Shown here in pieces: positions 33,568 to 46,680 of a stretch of 64,000 nucleotides of DNA. Each line of letters begins with the position of its first letter. Positions within the stretch are counted from its first letter, which is position 1. Position numbers and translations under genes: made by a program. Source of the stretch: Zoroaster sp. YZ-2022 (Eukaryota > Echinodermata > Asteroidea > Forcipulatida > Zoroasteridae). The notes under the pieces are model-generated. The model saw nothing but the letters and a program-made list of their open reading frames with translations, had not been told where the DNA came from and did no database searches. The DNA lies in the NCBI GenBank assembly GCA_029582265.1, contig CM055823.1:28855228-28919227 (forward strand), written 5' to 3'.

Positions 33568-33797
33568 GCATGGGCGGATCCAGAACATTTTTTAGGGGGG
33601 CTGAGAATCAAAAACAATTTTTTTTCAGTACTACAAAAATTACAATTAAATAATCAAAGGGAGAGAAAAACAAAGCACAGTGAGGGAATGGGGTGCGTTC
33701 TCCCTCCCTCCCTCTCTTTTTAAAATTTTTAAAATATTTTTTACGATTTTAGGGGCTACAGCCCTCTTAGCCCCCCCCCCCCTGGATCCGCCAATGA
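33568..33797. mobile_element. MITE family W inside C1
   Basis: GGGCGGATCCAGAACATTTT to CCTGGATCCGCCAATG. C2 is uninterrupted at the matching place (37885-37905). Confidence 0.8.
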
Positions 33798-34126
33798 GGG
33801 GGGTGATTTTGAAATTTGGGTTCACAGTGTAGCTTGAAGTTCTGCATGTGTATTTTTTTTTTTTTTTTTTCAAAGAATGGCAAATTCTGGCGGGGGATGA
33901 TCCTATGGACCATCACCCGGTCCAAAAAGTGGGGATATATCCCCCATCCCCCCGGGATTTATGCCCATACATATAGCCTACTATTCAAAAATAAAATAAA
34001 TTAAAACTTAATAGTTGATGTTAAATACAGTTGTTGATGTTATATCTTTAAAAAATAATGTGTTGTTTTGCGGTGGTTCTAAATACAAATTGTTTGTTTT
34101 TTGTTCATGTGCATAGGACTTATTTC

Positions 34127-34161
<35 letters not shown>

Positions 34162-34586
34162 AAAAAAGCATGTGAAAACTTCGACACTTGGTATTGGTCT
34201 TTTTTCGTGTGTGGTGTGTGCTATGCGGATGCCGCGTACGCCTTGAATAAAGACTAGGCCTAGTACTGCATCAGTACGCAGGGGTTAAAAGTGCATAGCT
34301 TGTATTGATATTGTGATCATGACTTGTATGTGTTTCTGTTGGTGCTGTCTGCTATAAACCTCTGTGGCTTTGTGATATTCCAGTGATCATCAAGCTGTTA
34401 CGCCATCTTTGTAAGAAGTGGGAAAAAAACCATCTCGCAGACGCGTACGGAAGCGTTAAAGGGACATTGTAACAAAAAATACTTGGCTGAAGTCATAATT
34501 ATGAATTAACACAAGGCATTATTATCACTTAATATCTCAGTAATTATGACTTGGTACTAAATTATAATTATGACTTAATTAAATGG

Positions 34587-34927
34587 AGTGTCGTGGCCGA
34601 GCGGTCTAGCTTACCGGACTCAAGTTCTGGTGTTAGCAGCAGAATGTGGGTTCGAATCCCGGCCGTGACACTTGTGTCCTTGAGCAAGACACTTAACCAT
34701 AATTGCTTCTCTCCACCCAGGGGTTAAATGGGTACCTGTGAGGGCAGAGTTGGTTGATTAGCCCTATATGCGCTGTAATGGCAGCAATTGAGCTGTATAC
34801 TCCCCAGGGAGCTGAGATGGTTTCAGGAATGATTTATGAGCCTTATGAGCCTTATGAGCAGGGGTAATAATATAATGCGCCTTGAGCACCACTCAGTTGG
34901 TGGATACGTGCGCTATATAAGTCCACA

Positions 34928-34966
<39 letters not shown>

Positions 34967-34970
34967 GTCA
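34587..34970 (+). mobile_element. tRNA-derived SINE S1, best copy
   Basis: A-box-like TCGTGGCCGAGCGGTCTAGC, B box GGGTTCGAATCCCGG, then CCTTGAGCAAGACACTTAAC (recalling the central V-domain of some SINEs), body, LINE-like 3' end GCGCCTTGAGCACCACT and (ATT)n. C2 has an uninterrupted site at 38781-38800. Confidence 0.85.
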
Positions 34971-35334
34971 TAATTATGACTTATATCTCATAATTATGAC
35001 TTAATATTAAGTCATAATTATGACTTAAATATTGTCACGATAAACAGGGCATGGAATCGGAGTGCTAGTTTTAGATTAACGCAGTGACTGAAAAGTTCAT
35101 TTTCAGTCATTGTGTTCTGTCATCATGGTCAATAGATTCCATGCCCTGTTTAAAGTTTGCTCTAATCGTGACGTTATTGTCCCTTTCAGTGGAATGATGA
35201 TCGAGAAAAACAAGATGTTACGACATCTTTGTAAAAAGTGGAAAAACCCACTCGCACTCATTCACAAAAACTTCATATTGTGCACAACAATATTGACGGA
35301 ACTATAAAAAATATAAAGGGGGTTTATTTCAGCA

Positions 35335-35706
35335 GTAAAGAATTGCAAACGTATACTCAAAAGAATTGCAACCGTATACTCAAAAGAATTGCAACCGTAT
35401 ACTCAAAAGAATTGCAACCGTATACTCAAAAGAATTGCAACCGTATACTCAAAAGAATTGCAACCGTATACTCAAAAGAATTGCAACCGTATACTCAAAA
35501 GAATTGCAACCGTATACTCAAAAGAATTGCAACCGTATACTCAAAAGAATTGCAACCGTATACTCAAAAGAATTGCAACCGTATACTCAAAAGAATTGCA
35601 ACCGTATACTCAAAAGAATTGCAACCGTATACTCAAAAGAATTGCAACCGTATACTCAAAAGAATTGCAACCGTATACTCAAAAGAATTGCAACCGTATA
35701 CACAAA
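35335..35706. repeat. 23-bp VNTR in C1, about 16 copies
   Basis: Unit AAGAATTGCAACCGTATACT plus CAA. Because 23 is not a multiple of 3 and the unit has no stop in any frame, all three forward frames stay open. Confidence 0.95.
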
Positions 35707-36059
35707 CATATGCATTTATATTCTAAAAATGAAATTTGGAATTTATTTTCTTTTAAAAAATCCTCCGCAGCCGTGAATTACTATTTATACAGAAAGGCTT
35801 TGCTTCTGAATTCATTTTGTAATTAAACAAATTATTCAAAATGTTTTTAAAAACGTTCGGGGCAATTCCGGAAAAAGGAAAAAAAAAATCCGTAAGTATT
35901 TGTTTTAATTATAATTTTGTTATAATTTGCTAAATAATAATTTTTAAAAAATTAAATAAAAACAGTAATTTACAAATATTGTGAGAGTTAGTCCGAGTGT
36001 CGACCAGGTATTCGGGAGACTCAAAGTCCGGGCGAACCGGCATGGTAATCACCTTAGCA

Positions 36060-36115
36060 CCCTTCTGGAAGGTCGCTACCCTCCCGGTCCCTCCCGGTCC
36101 CTCCCGGTCCCTCCC
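36060..36115. repeat. 10-bp tandem repeat CTCCCGGTCC in C1
   Basis: Five copies in C1; C2 and C3 have one followed by CTCCTTTACTCCCCC. Confidence 0.85.
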
Positions 36116-36149
36116 GGTCCGTACATTTCCTCCACGCTCTAACCTTCAG

Positions 36150-36300
36150 GGGAGAGACATGACGGTCCCCAAGCCATTGCCGCAGCCAGCAGCTGTCATG
36201 TCTCTGTGTGTCAGGAGCAGGATTCGAACCCGGACGTACCAGCCTGGAACTGCCTGCAATTGACAGACCAGTGGACTAACGGCTTGCGCCATTTATCCTG
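36150..36300 (-). mobile_element. tRNA-like SINE S3 head in C1
   Basis: On the minus strand GCGCAAGCCGTTAGTCCACT (A-box region) precedes CCGGGTTCGAATCCTG (B box). Repeated at 40190-40302 and 45400-45496. A second tRNA-like head lies at 36365-36440 (also 40385-40450, 45580-45645). Confidence 0.55.
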
Positions 36301-36593
36301 TTGGTATTTGGAGTTGAATTTTTAAACTACTTAAATAACTGAGTTGTGCAACCATTTGAAACGAAAAAGAAAATTAGCTACAGGTGGGAATCGAACCCAG
36401 GTCGCGTGCATACAAACCCAGCGCTTTAAACATTACATCACTGCTTCAGTTTACGTGCATGACAAATCTTTTCAACTTAAGTGGAAGACAAATCTTTTTA
36501 ACAAACGTGTCGCGCGCCCCCGCAGTCGTGAATCCAGTGGACCGACAGAGGGCGGCATTTGACCTGTTGATCGTGACAACACTTCCCCTTTAA

Positions 36594-36807
36594 AGGGACA
36601 GTATCGTCACGATCAACGGGGTATGGAATCAGAATTCTAGTTTTAGATAAACTCAGTGACTGCCATAATACACCACGTGTTAAGGTCCAATTACCATTGT
36701 GCTACATAAATAAGCCAATAATTATCAGTCACTGTGCTCTTCTTAAACTAAGACATCGATTCCATGCCCTGCCGAAAGTCTCTTCTGCTGGTCACGAAAC
36801 AGCCCCT
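36594..36807. mobile_element. TTAA MITE family K in C1
   Basis: AGGGACAGTATCGTCACGAT with GGTATGGAATC at the left, GATTCCATGCCCTG and ACAGCCCCT at the right. Confidence 0.75.
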
Positions 36808-37507
36808 TTCAAGGTTTTTGAGATTTTTTGCCCCTTTAAGGTTTTTGAGAGGTTTTTTATAGAAATATATGAATCTACAACAAAAATAGTCCTATGGATG
36901 TGATTTTATCTGCCTTTATTATACTTTCGGTAAAAGAAATCCCATCTTTGGTCAAACTTATCAATAATCATGTTTTTTGGTACAATTGAAGAGAGTATTA
37001 AAGAACACTTACTTTATTTTGTCAGTGTTATAAATATTGTACCTGAACAACGCAATGAGCTGAAACAGGCACAGTAAATTCAGGTTAAAATGTGCCGTAC
37101 GACGCATTGAACCATGGACCTATAATGATCAAACAGTCTTCACGGTATACGGGTCTAGTTCATAGGCCTACTTGATTAAGTCATAATTATGACTTAAAAT
37201 GAGTAATTTTTTTAGTCATAATTATGAGTTATTACTAAGTCATAATTATGAGATATTAAGTCATAGTTATAACCAAATATTTTGTTACTATGTCCCTGTT
37301 ACGCTTCCGTAAGTTCACGATAAACACTCGATAATTTTGTCGTAAGTGGAAAACCCCATTTACAGTGTCTACTTCAGGTTAAAAGTGCAATAGTGCAGAC
37401 GATGCATTGAGTGGTTATACTGGGGTTTTTGTATAACACAGTTAATTAAAAAGACCTTTGGATATTTTGTTTGATTTTAAAATAATAAAGTAAATTAGGC
37501 CTAGCCA

Positions 37508-37781
37508 ACCATGGGCGGATCCCGAACATTTTTAGGGGGGGGGGGGCTGAGAATCAAAAATAATTATTTTTCAGTACTACAAAAATTACAATGAAATAAT
37601 CAAAGGGAGAGAGAAAAACAAAGCACACTATGGGAATGGGAGTGCGTTCTCCTCTCCCCTCCCTCTCTCTCTCTCTTTTTCTCTCCCTTCTTTTTTTATT
37701 AAATATTTTTTTTAATGTTTTTTTAAAAGATTTTAGGGGGCTACAGCCCCCTTAGCCCCCCCCCCCCGGATCCGCCAATGC
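37508..37781. mobile_element. MITE family W inside C2
   Basis: ATGGGCGGATCCCGAACATT to CCGGATCCGCCAATG. C1 has the uninterrupted TAGCCAACACATTAG at 33451. Near-duplicate GCCAACCA and GCCAATAC flank it, compatible with an 8-bp duplication. Confidence 0.8.
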
Positions 37782-39183
37782 CAATACATTAGAATGCCAT
37801 GGAACGGAAGATGTCGAAGAGAAGGTCACAGTAGATAATAATTTATACATATAGCCACTGGCGTAAATCCGTGATGATGAAAAGTGGGGGGAGGGTTATG
37901 ATTTGGAAATTTGGGTGCACGGTTAGCTTGAAGTTTCAAAAAATGGAAAATTCTGGCGGGGGATGATCCTATGGTCCTATGGACCATCCCCCCCCCCCCC
38001 GTCCAAAAGGTGGGGGTATATATCCCCCATCACCCCGGGATTTACGCCCGTGCATATAGCCTACTATTCAAAAATAAAATAAATAGAAACTTAGTTAATG
38101 TTAAGTACAGTTGATAGATATAGATAGATAGATATAGATATTTATTTATTCAGCCAATGATAAAAAAATATACAATGGAAATCGAGCGAACACAAGAGCT
38201 CTAAAATTTTACAAAAATAAATATTGTGTACAAAAGTATACAAATAAAACTATACAAATATACATATAAGGCAATAAGATTCAATTAATTGCAAATATAA
38301 ATGTTATATCTTTTTAAAAAATAATGTGTTGTTTTGCAGTGGTTCTAAATACAAATTGTTTGTTTTTTGTTCATGTGTATAGGCCTTATTTCAAATACGT
38401 TTTAAATGAAAAAGGCATGTGAAAACTTCGACATATTGGTATTTTTTCGTGTGTGGTGTATGCTGTGCGGATGCTGCCTACGCCTTGAATAAAGACTAGG
38501 CTAAGGGGTTAAAAAGTGCATAGCTTGTATTGATATTATGAAAATGACTTGTATGTATTTCTATTTTGTGCTGTCTGCTATAACCGCTGTGGCTTTGTGA
38601 TATTCCAGTGATCATCAAGCTGTTACGCCATCTTTGTAAAAAGTGGAAAAACCCATCTCGCAGACGCTTACGGAAGCGTTAAAGGGACATTGTAACAAAA
38701 AATACTTAATTATGAATTAGCACAAGTCATTATTATCACTTAATATCTCAGTAATTATGACTTGGTACTAAATTATAATTATGACTTAATTAAGTCATAA
38801 TTATGACTTATATCTCATAATTCTGACTTAATATTAAGTCATAATTATGACTTAAATATTGTCACGATCAACAGGGCATGTGAATCGGAGTGCTAGTTTT
38901 AGATTAACACAGTGATTGAAAAGTTCATTTTCAGTCATTGTGTTCCGTCATCATGGTCAATAGATTCCATGCCCTGTTTAAAGTTTGCTCTAATCGTGAC
39001 GTTATTGTCCCTTTAAGTGGAATGGTGATCGAGAAAAACAAGATGTTACGACATCTTTGTAAAAAGTAAAAAGTGGAAAAACCCCACTCGCAACTCATTC
39101 ACAAAAATTTCATGTTGTGTACAACAATATTGACGGAACTATAAAAAACAATTGTTGAAGATAAATGAGGTTTATTTCAGCAG

Positions 39184-39742
39184 TAAAGAATTGCAACCGT
39201 ATACTCAAAAGAATTGCAACCGTATACTCAAAAGAATTGCAACCGTATACTCAAAAGAATTGCAACCGTATACTCAAAAGAATTGCAACCGTATACTCAA
39301 AAGAATTGCAACCGTATACTCAAAGAATTGCAACCGTATACTCAAAAGAATTGCAACCGTATACTCAAAAGAATTGCAACCGTATACTCAAAAGAATTGC
39401 AACCGTATACTCAAAAGAATTGCAACCGTATACTCAAAAGAATTGCAACCGTATACTCAAAAGAATTGCAACCGTATACTCAAAAGAATTGCAACCGTAT
39501 ACTCAAAAGAATTGCAACCGTATACTCAAAAGAATTGCAACCGTATACTCAAAAGAATTGCAACCGTATACTCAAAAGAATTGCAACCGTATACTCAAAA
39601 GAATTGCAACCGTATACTCAAAAGAATTGCAACCGTATACTCAAAAGAATTGCAACCGTATACTCAAAAGAATTGCAACCGTATACTCAAAAGAATTGCA
39701 ACCGTATACTCAAACAAGTTGAAACCGTATACTCAAACATAT
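39184..39742. repeat. 23-bp VNTR in C2, about 24 copies
   Basis: Same unit as C1. One unit near 39320 has lost a base, shifting the frames. Confidence 0.95.
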
Positions 39743-40571
39743 GCATTTATATTCTAAAAATGATTTTTTTTTCTTTTAAAAAATCCTCCGCAGCCGTGAA
39801 TTACTATTTATACCGAAAGGCTTTGCTTCTGAATTCATTTTGTAATTAAACAAATTATTCAAAATGTTTTTGTTTTTTTACATTTAACATTCGGGGCAAT
39901 TCCGGAAAAAGAAGAAGAAAAAAAAAAAATCCGTCAGTTTTTGTTATAATTATAATTATAATTTTGTTATAATTTGCTTTAAAAGAATTAATAAAAACAA
40001 TAATTTACAAATATTGTAAAAAAGTGGGGAGAGTTAGTCCGAGTGTCGACCAGGTATTCGGGAGACTCAAAGTCCGGGCGAACCGGTATGGTGATCACCT
40101 TAGCACCCTTCTGGGAGGTCGCTACCCTCCCGGTCCCTCCTTTACTCCCCCGTCCGTACATTTCCTCCACGCTCCCCAAGCCATTGCCGCAGCCAGCAGC
40201 TGTCATGTCTCTATGTATCAGGAGCAGGATTCGAACCCGGACGTACCAGCCTGGAACTGCCTGCAATTGACAGACCAGTGGACTAACGGCTTGCGCCATT
40301 TATCATGTTGGTATTTGGAGTTGAATTTTTAAACTACTTAAATAACTGAGTTGTGCAACCATTTGAAATGGAAAAGAAAATGTGACGCAGGTGGGATTCA
40401 AACCTGGGTCGTGTGAATACAAACCCAGCGCTTTAACCATTACACCAACGCTTCAGCTTACGTGCATGACAAATCTTTTCAACTTACGTGCAAGACAAAC
40501 GTGTCGTGAATCCAGTGGACCGACAGAGGGCAGCATTTGACATGTTGATCATGAGCACACTTCTCCTTTAA

Positions 40572-40785
40572 AGGGACAGTATCGTCACGATCAACGGGGC
40601 ATGGAATCAGAATTCTAGTTTTAGATAAACTCAGTGACTGCCATAATACACCACGTGTTAACGTCCAATTACCGTTGTGCTACATAAATGAGCCAATAAT
40701 TATCAGTCACTGTGCTCTTCTTAAGCTAAGACATCGATTCCATGCCCTGCCGAAAGTCTGTTCTGATGGTGACGATACAGCCCCT
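40572..40785. mobile_element. TTAA MITE family K in C2
   Basis: Same ends and position as the C1 copy; TTAA at 40568-40571. Confidence 0.75.
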
Positions 40786-41631
40786 TTCAAGGTTTTTGAT
40801 ATTTTTTGCCCCTTTAAGGTTTTTGAGAATTTTTTTTATAGAAATATATGAATTTACAACAACAAAATAGTCCTATGGATATGATTTTATCTGCCTTTAT
40901 TATACTTCGGTAAAAGAAATCCCATTTTTGGTCAAACTTATCAATAATCATGTTTTTGGTACAATTGAAGAGAGTATTATGTCAGTGTTACAAATATTGT
41001 ACCTTAACAACGCAATGAGCTGAAACTTGCACCAGTAAGTTGTTTTGTGTGATATTTTTATTCAAATAAATTCTTCAATGGTTTATATACATTCAATAAA
41101 TAGATAAGAGAAAATCGAAAAAAAAAATTCCTTTACAGTTTCAGACCAGTAACATTTGTTACTTTCTAGTATAAATCCAGTTCGCATGCAAGTCTTAGGA
41201 TTTTATGGTAACCATTCTGATGAAATTATATCCAATAATTTACTGAACACTGCCTTTAAGACACCTGCCTTTAAGACATCCGTCTCAAAGGCTAGTATTC
41301 ACTATTGGTAATATGTATGTAAATTTATCCATATGAATTCAAATACATTTAGTACAGAAACCAAGCTGTGAGATTTTTATCTTATTTTGTTGTGGCAAGG
41401 AGTAAATAATCCAACAACATGTTTTCTCGAAAATGACAATATTACAGATAGAATCACTTCTCAGCATGTTAGTTACCATCATCTTACACACTGCTGTTAG
41501 ATAATAATTTGCTCTGTTTCTTTTCGGGTAAATCGTTGTTTTCTCAAAAAAAAATTTTTTTTTTGGCTTTTCTTAGTCGTGGCAATCATTTATTATAAAA
41601 ATTTGTGTTTTTTATTTTTTGTTGTTGAATT

Positions 41632-42047
41632 TAACCCTCCTACTGATAGACCATTTGAAACCATTCAAAATTTCCACTTTCAAAAATGCCCATTGGTTTT
41701 GTACACACATGGTGATAACCATTTGAACAGTGTTGGTAGCAAGATTTACTTCCATTCAAATCCATTCAAATGCATAGAGGGTCCATTGATTCACCACTTA
41801 GAAGTATCCAAACAAGGTTTTGTATTAGCTGTACTACCATTTGGAAAGATCTAAACAAGGTTGTGTATTAGCTGTACTACCATTTGGAAAGATCCAAACA
41901 AGGTTTTGTATTAGCTGACCTACCATTCAAAACCATTTGGGGGAATCAATACTGTACACAGTTATTTCACCATTCAAAACCACAAAAGCGAATGGTTTCA
42001 AATGGTGGATTAACTTGTATGAAAAAGGTACCAGAAGTAGGAGGGCT
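41632..42047. mobile_element. MITE family V (TTAA-CCCTCCTACT) with three internal tandem units
   Basis: Left TTTAACCCTCCTACTGATAG and right GAAGTAGGAGGGCTAAT are inverted. TTAA plus CCCT ends are typical of piggyBac-type elements. Near 41810-41930 a 44-bp unit (AAACAAGGTTTTGTATTAGC) is present three times. Confidence 0.7.
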
Positions 42048-42416
42048 AATGGCAATACCCTGATCCAGTTATGGCCATAGTCTGAATAAAAGCTAATTGT
42101 GTCTGACATAAATGTAGTCATGGAAAGGTTTAAAGGGAAGGTAATTACATTAGTAATTATCAGATTAACAAATTAACCAAATGTTATCTTAAAGATATTC
42201 TTGGTGATAATTATCAATCATCCTGAGAAATTAGTCTATCCTGAATTTCTGTCATCTTAAGAGGAACAACTGTTTATGTGAATGAATTCACAAAACGTTG
42301 CTGAAAAAAACAAATGTAACATTCTTTTGTGATGAACATATATTGTGATGAAACTTTGACAGGTTAGTTTTATGATATATCTCTTGAGACCTCGAGGGAT
42401 GAAATGTCAACCTCCC

Positions 42417-43110
42417 TAAGCTTGGGCGATATCGATTTTTTTTTCATCCACTATATATCAGCAAACATATATCGCAATTTTCGATAGTATCACAAATATA
42501 TTTTCATTCATACATGATTGCTTTAGAGCCGATAACCACAGGTACGTACCCCTCTACAAGCGTCACAATATATCGCAAATTCGTTTGCAGAGCATGTATG
42601 TACTTCTGAAGTAGTTCGCTTTTGTTTCTCACTTCCAAAAACTGAAAAGACTGCTCTAATTTTGTTTCCATGGAATGTGACTCACAATGGCGATTTTTTT
42701 AAACCGATGCAATTATATGAGCCTATAAAAAGACGGATGTTGTTGTTGTTGTTCTTATTTATTTATTTAGATTATTCTGCAGGCAATTACATGCAGGCAA
42801 TTTCATGAAACGATGTTCAATTGCAGCTGAAATTGCTGGATCGATTGGAATTCTGATGTGCTGTGTTTTAAACGACTTGTTAACATAGGGGTATGAACGT
42901 TTGCCCGATTTTTGAGGCCTCTCTTAGCCACCATACTTTATGTAGGGGGAATTTGGTCTGGTTCCGCGTAAACCGCGTATATACATAATACATGTATCAT
43001 GTATTTCCTTGTTGGCAAAAATAATAATAATAATAATAAATAAATAATAACAAAATAATAATAATAAAAATTGAAGCCGATCTATGACCAGAAACTGGAG
43101 ACGATTCCCC
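42417..43110. mobile_element. Left half of MITE T joined to a MITE G copy
   Basis: AAGCTTGGGCGATATCG begins the T half; GTTCAATTGCAGCTGAAATT at 42820 begins the G part, which ends GACCAGAAACTGGAGACG. 43200-43225 is a CTT-rich run. Confidence 0.6.
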
Positions 43111-43489
43111 TACGTTCAGTATAAGTGGGGGAATGGAAACATATTAAAATGTTAAAACACCTCTTGATATTGTTCGTGTTTTTTTGTGTTTTTTTACTTT
43201 TTCTTCTCCTTCTTCTTCTTCTTCTTTTCGGTGAATATCCAGAGCAAAAATCATAGTTGCAGAGTTCACAGAACCTTAAAACTTCACACATAGTTAGACC
43301 TTAACATGTAGTTGTATCTTAAGTTGTGACGTCATAGTGAGGTCATCAGATATCGAATTACACTCAATCAAAGTTAAATATTTCAAAACATTATATCTCA
43401 TGAACCACATAAGATATTTTCACAATATTTACACCATGTTATAGATCTTGAATTATGTGATTTTTCGCACACAGATGTGACCTCAATCT

Positions 43490-44580
43490 GACCTTACTTC
43501 CTGTCCAAACCGGAAGTCAAAGTTTAATATTAAACAAAATCATATCTCAACAACTACAAGAGGTAAATTGACATTTTTTGCACCATTGTATAGATTGTTA
43601 ATTGTCGAAACATATTTACACAAAGTTGACCCCAATTTGACCTTACTTCCTGTCCAAACCGGAAGTCAAAGTTTAATATTTAAAAAAATCATATCTCAAC
43701 AACCACAAGAGGTAAATTCACAGTTTTTGTACCATTGTACAGATTGTTAATTGTCAAAAATATTTACAAAAACATGACCCCACTTTGACCTTTACTTCCT
43801 GTCCAAACCGGAAGTCAAAGTTTAATATTTAAAAACAAATCATATCTCAACAACCGCAAGAGGTAAATTCACAGTTTTTGCACCTTTGCACAGATTGCTA
43901 ATTGTCAAAAATATTGACAAAAACATGACCCCAATTTGACCTTTACTTCCTGTCCAAACCGGAAGTCAAAGTTTAATATTAATAAAATTCATACCTCAAC
44001 AACCACAAGGGGTAAATTCACAATCTTTCCACCATTGTATAGATTGTTAATTGTCGAAAAATATTTACACAAAGGTGACCCCAATTTGACCTTACTTCCT
44101 GTCCAAACCGGAACTCAAAGTTTAATATTGAAAAAAATCATATCTCAACAACCACAAGAGGTAAATTCACAGTTTTTGCACCAATGTACAGATTGTTAAT
44201 TTTTTTAAATATTTACAAAAACATGACCCCAATTTGACCTTTACTTCCTTTCCAAACCGGAAGTCAAAGTTTAATATGAAAAAAATCATATCTCAACAAC
44301 CACAAGGGGTAAATTCACAATCTTTCCACCATTGTATAGGTTGTTAATTGTCGAAAAATATTTACACAAAGGTGACCCCAATTTCACCTTACTTCCTGTC
44401 CAAACCGGAAGTCAAAGGTTAATATTTAAAAAAATCATATCTCAACAACCACAAGAGGTAAATTCACAGTTTTTGCACTGTTGTACAAACTGTTAATTGT
44501 CAAAAATATTTACAAAAAAGTGACCCCAATTTGACCTTTACTTCTTGTCCAAACCGGAAGTCAAAGTTTAATATTAAAAC
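43490..44580. repeat. Tandem array, about 7-8 units of 150 bp
   Basis: TCCAAACCGGAAGTCAAAGT occurs eight times at about 149-bp spacing, with CATATCTCAACAACCACAAG and TGACCCCAATTTGACC between. Units differ by a few percent. Confidence 0.9.
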
Positions 44581-44639
44581 ATATTTTCAAAATCGTACAT
44601 TATTAGCGAGGACGAAGGTTTCGTCAAATTCACAATTCG

Positions 44640-46680
44640 TATCTGGAACTGCCCTGTTTAAAGTTTGCTCTAATCGTGACAGTATTGTCCCTTTAAGTGG
44701 AATGATGATCGGAGAAAAACAAGATGTTACGACATCTTTGTAAAAAGTGGAGAAAAAAAACACTCGCACTCAGTCACAAAAACTTCATGTTGTGCACAAC
44801 AATATTGAGGGAACTATAAAACAATTGTTTAAGATAAAGGGGGTTTATTTTCAGCAGTAAAGACTTGCAACCATATACTCAAAAGAATTGCAACCGTATA
44901 CTCAAACATATGTATTTATATTCTAAAAATGAAATTTGGAATTTATTTTCTTTTAAAATAATCCTCCACAGCCGTGAATTACTATTTATACAGAAAGGCT
45001 TTGATTCTGAATTCATTTTGTAATTAAACAAATTATTCAAAATGTTTTTTAAAAACGTTTGGGGCAATTCCGGAAAAAGAAAAAAAAAATCCGTCAGTTT
45101 TTGTTTTAATTATAATTTTGTTATAATTTGCTAAATAATAACTTTTTAAAAATTAAATAAAAACAATAATTTACAAATATTGTAAAAAAGTGGGGAGAGT
45201 TAGTCCGAGTGTCGACCAGGTATTCGGGAGACTCAAAGTCCGGGCGAACTGGCATGTTGATGACCTTAGCACCCTTCTGGGAGGTCGCTACCCTCCCGGT
45301 CCCTCCTTTACTCCCCCGTCCGTACATTTCCTCCACGCTCTAACCTTCAGGGGAGAGACATGACGGTCCCCAAGCCATTGCCGCAGCCAGCAGCTGTCAT
45401 GTCTCTATGTATCAGGAGCAGGATTCGAACCCGGACGTACCAACCTGGAACTGCCTGCAATTGACAGACCAGTGGACTAACGGCTTGCGCCATTTATCCT
45501 GTTGGTATTTGGAGTTGAATTTTTAAACTACTTAAATAACTGAATTGTGCAACCATTTGAAATGGAAAAGAAAATGTGATGCATGTGGGATTCAAACCCG
45601 GGTCGTGTGAATACAAACCCAGCGCTTTAACCATTACACCATGGAGGAAGGAAACGCTCCAGCTTACGTGCATGACAAATCTTTTCAACTTACGTGCAAG
45701 ACAAACGTGTCGTGAATACAGTGGACCGACAGAGAGCGGCATTTGACATGTTGATCATGAGAACACTTCTCCTTTAAAGGGACAGTATCGTCACGATCAA
45801 CGGGGCATGGAATCAGAATGCTAGTTTTAGATAAACTCAGTGACTGCCATAATACACCACGTGTTAAGGTCCAATTACCATTGTGCTACATAAATGAGCC
45901 AATAATTATCAGTCACTGTGCTCTTCTTAAACTAAGACATTGATTCCATGCCCTGCGTCCCTGCCGAAAGTCTGTTCTGATAGTGACGATACAGCCCCTT
46001 TAAGGTTTTTGAGATTTTTTTTTATAGAAATATATTAATTTACAACAACAAAATAGTCCTATGGATATGATTTTATCTGCCTTTATTATACTTTCAGTAA
46101 AAGAAATCCCATTTTTGGTCAAACTTATCAATAATCATGTTTTTGGTACAATTGAAGAGAGTATTATGTCAGTGTTACAAATATTGTACCTTAACAACGC
46201 AATGAGCTGAAACTTGCACCGGTAAGTTGTTTTGTGTGATATTTTTATTCAAATAAATTCTTCAATGGTTTATATACATTCAATAAATAGATAAGAGAAA
46301 ATCAAAAAAAAATTCCTTTGCAGTTTCAGACTAGTAACATTTGTTACTTTCTAGTACAAATCCAGTTCGCATGCAAGTCTTAGGATTTTATGGTAACCAT
46401 TCTGATGAAATTATATCCAATAATTTACTGAACACTGCCTTTAAGACACCTGCCTCAAAGGCAGTATTCACTATTGGTAATATGTATGTAAATTCATCCA
46501 TATGAATTAAAATACATTTTGTACAGAAACCAAACTGAGATTTTTATCTTATTTTGTTGTGGCACGGAGTAAATAATTCAAAAACATGTGTTCTCGAAAA
46601 TGACAATATTTCAGATGGAATCACTTCTCAGCATGTTAGTTACCATCATCTTACACACTGCTTTTAGATAATAATTTGCT
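44640..46680. repeat. Block C3, truncated copy of the triplicated repeat
   Basis: Starts abruptly at CTGCCCTGTTTAAAGTTTGC. Only two 23-bp units are present (44865-44907). The S3 SINE and a K MITE (45778-45999) follow, then a 3' part shared only with C2. Confidence 0.85.

Larger units (their letters stand above)
33060..36990. repeat. Block C1 of a triplicated repeat of about 4 kb
   Basis: Collinear with 37090-41040 (C2) and in part with 44640-46680 (C3): P-type palindromes, GGCGTAAATCC element, GTGCATAGCTTGTATTGAT, K-type MITE pieces, 23-bp VNTR, GTCGACCAGGTATTCGGGAG tRNA-like SINE and a K MITE. C1 alone carries SINE S1 at 34587 and a W MITE at 33568. Confidence 0.85.
37090..41040. repeat. 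Block C2 of the triplicated repeat
   Basis: Collinear with C1 but without its SINE S1. It carries a W MITE at 37508-37781 and an extra AT-rich insertion at about 38112-38305 (TATTTATTTATTCAGCCAAT), both absent from C1. Homology with C3 continues past 41040 to about 41520. Confidence 0.85.

Noticed and set aside
34587..34670. tRNA gene at tRNA-like boxes (also at 9622, 26806, 36210, 54878)
   Set aside because: A- and B-box words are present but acceptor and anticodon stems do not close and SINE bodies follow.
35238..39849. Long repetitive frames with a 23-residue period
   Set aside because: Artefact of a stop-free 23-bp repeat read in all three frames; no start context or splice support.
41579..41854. 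91-codon frame
   Set aside because: Lies across the left end and interior of MITE V and repeats with its tandem unit.
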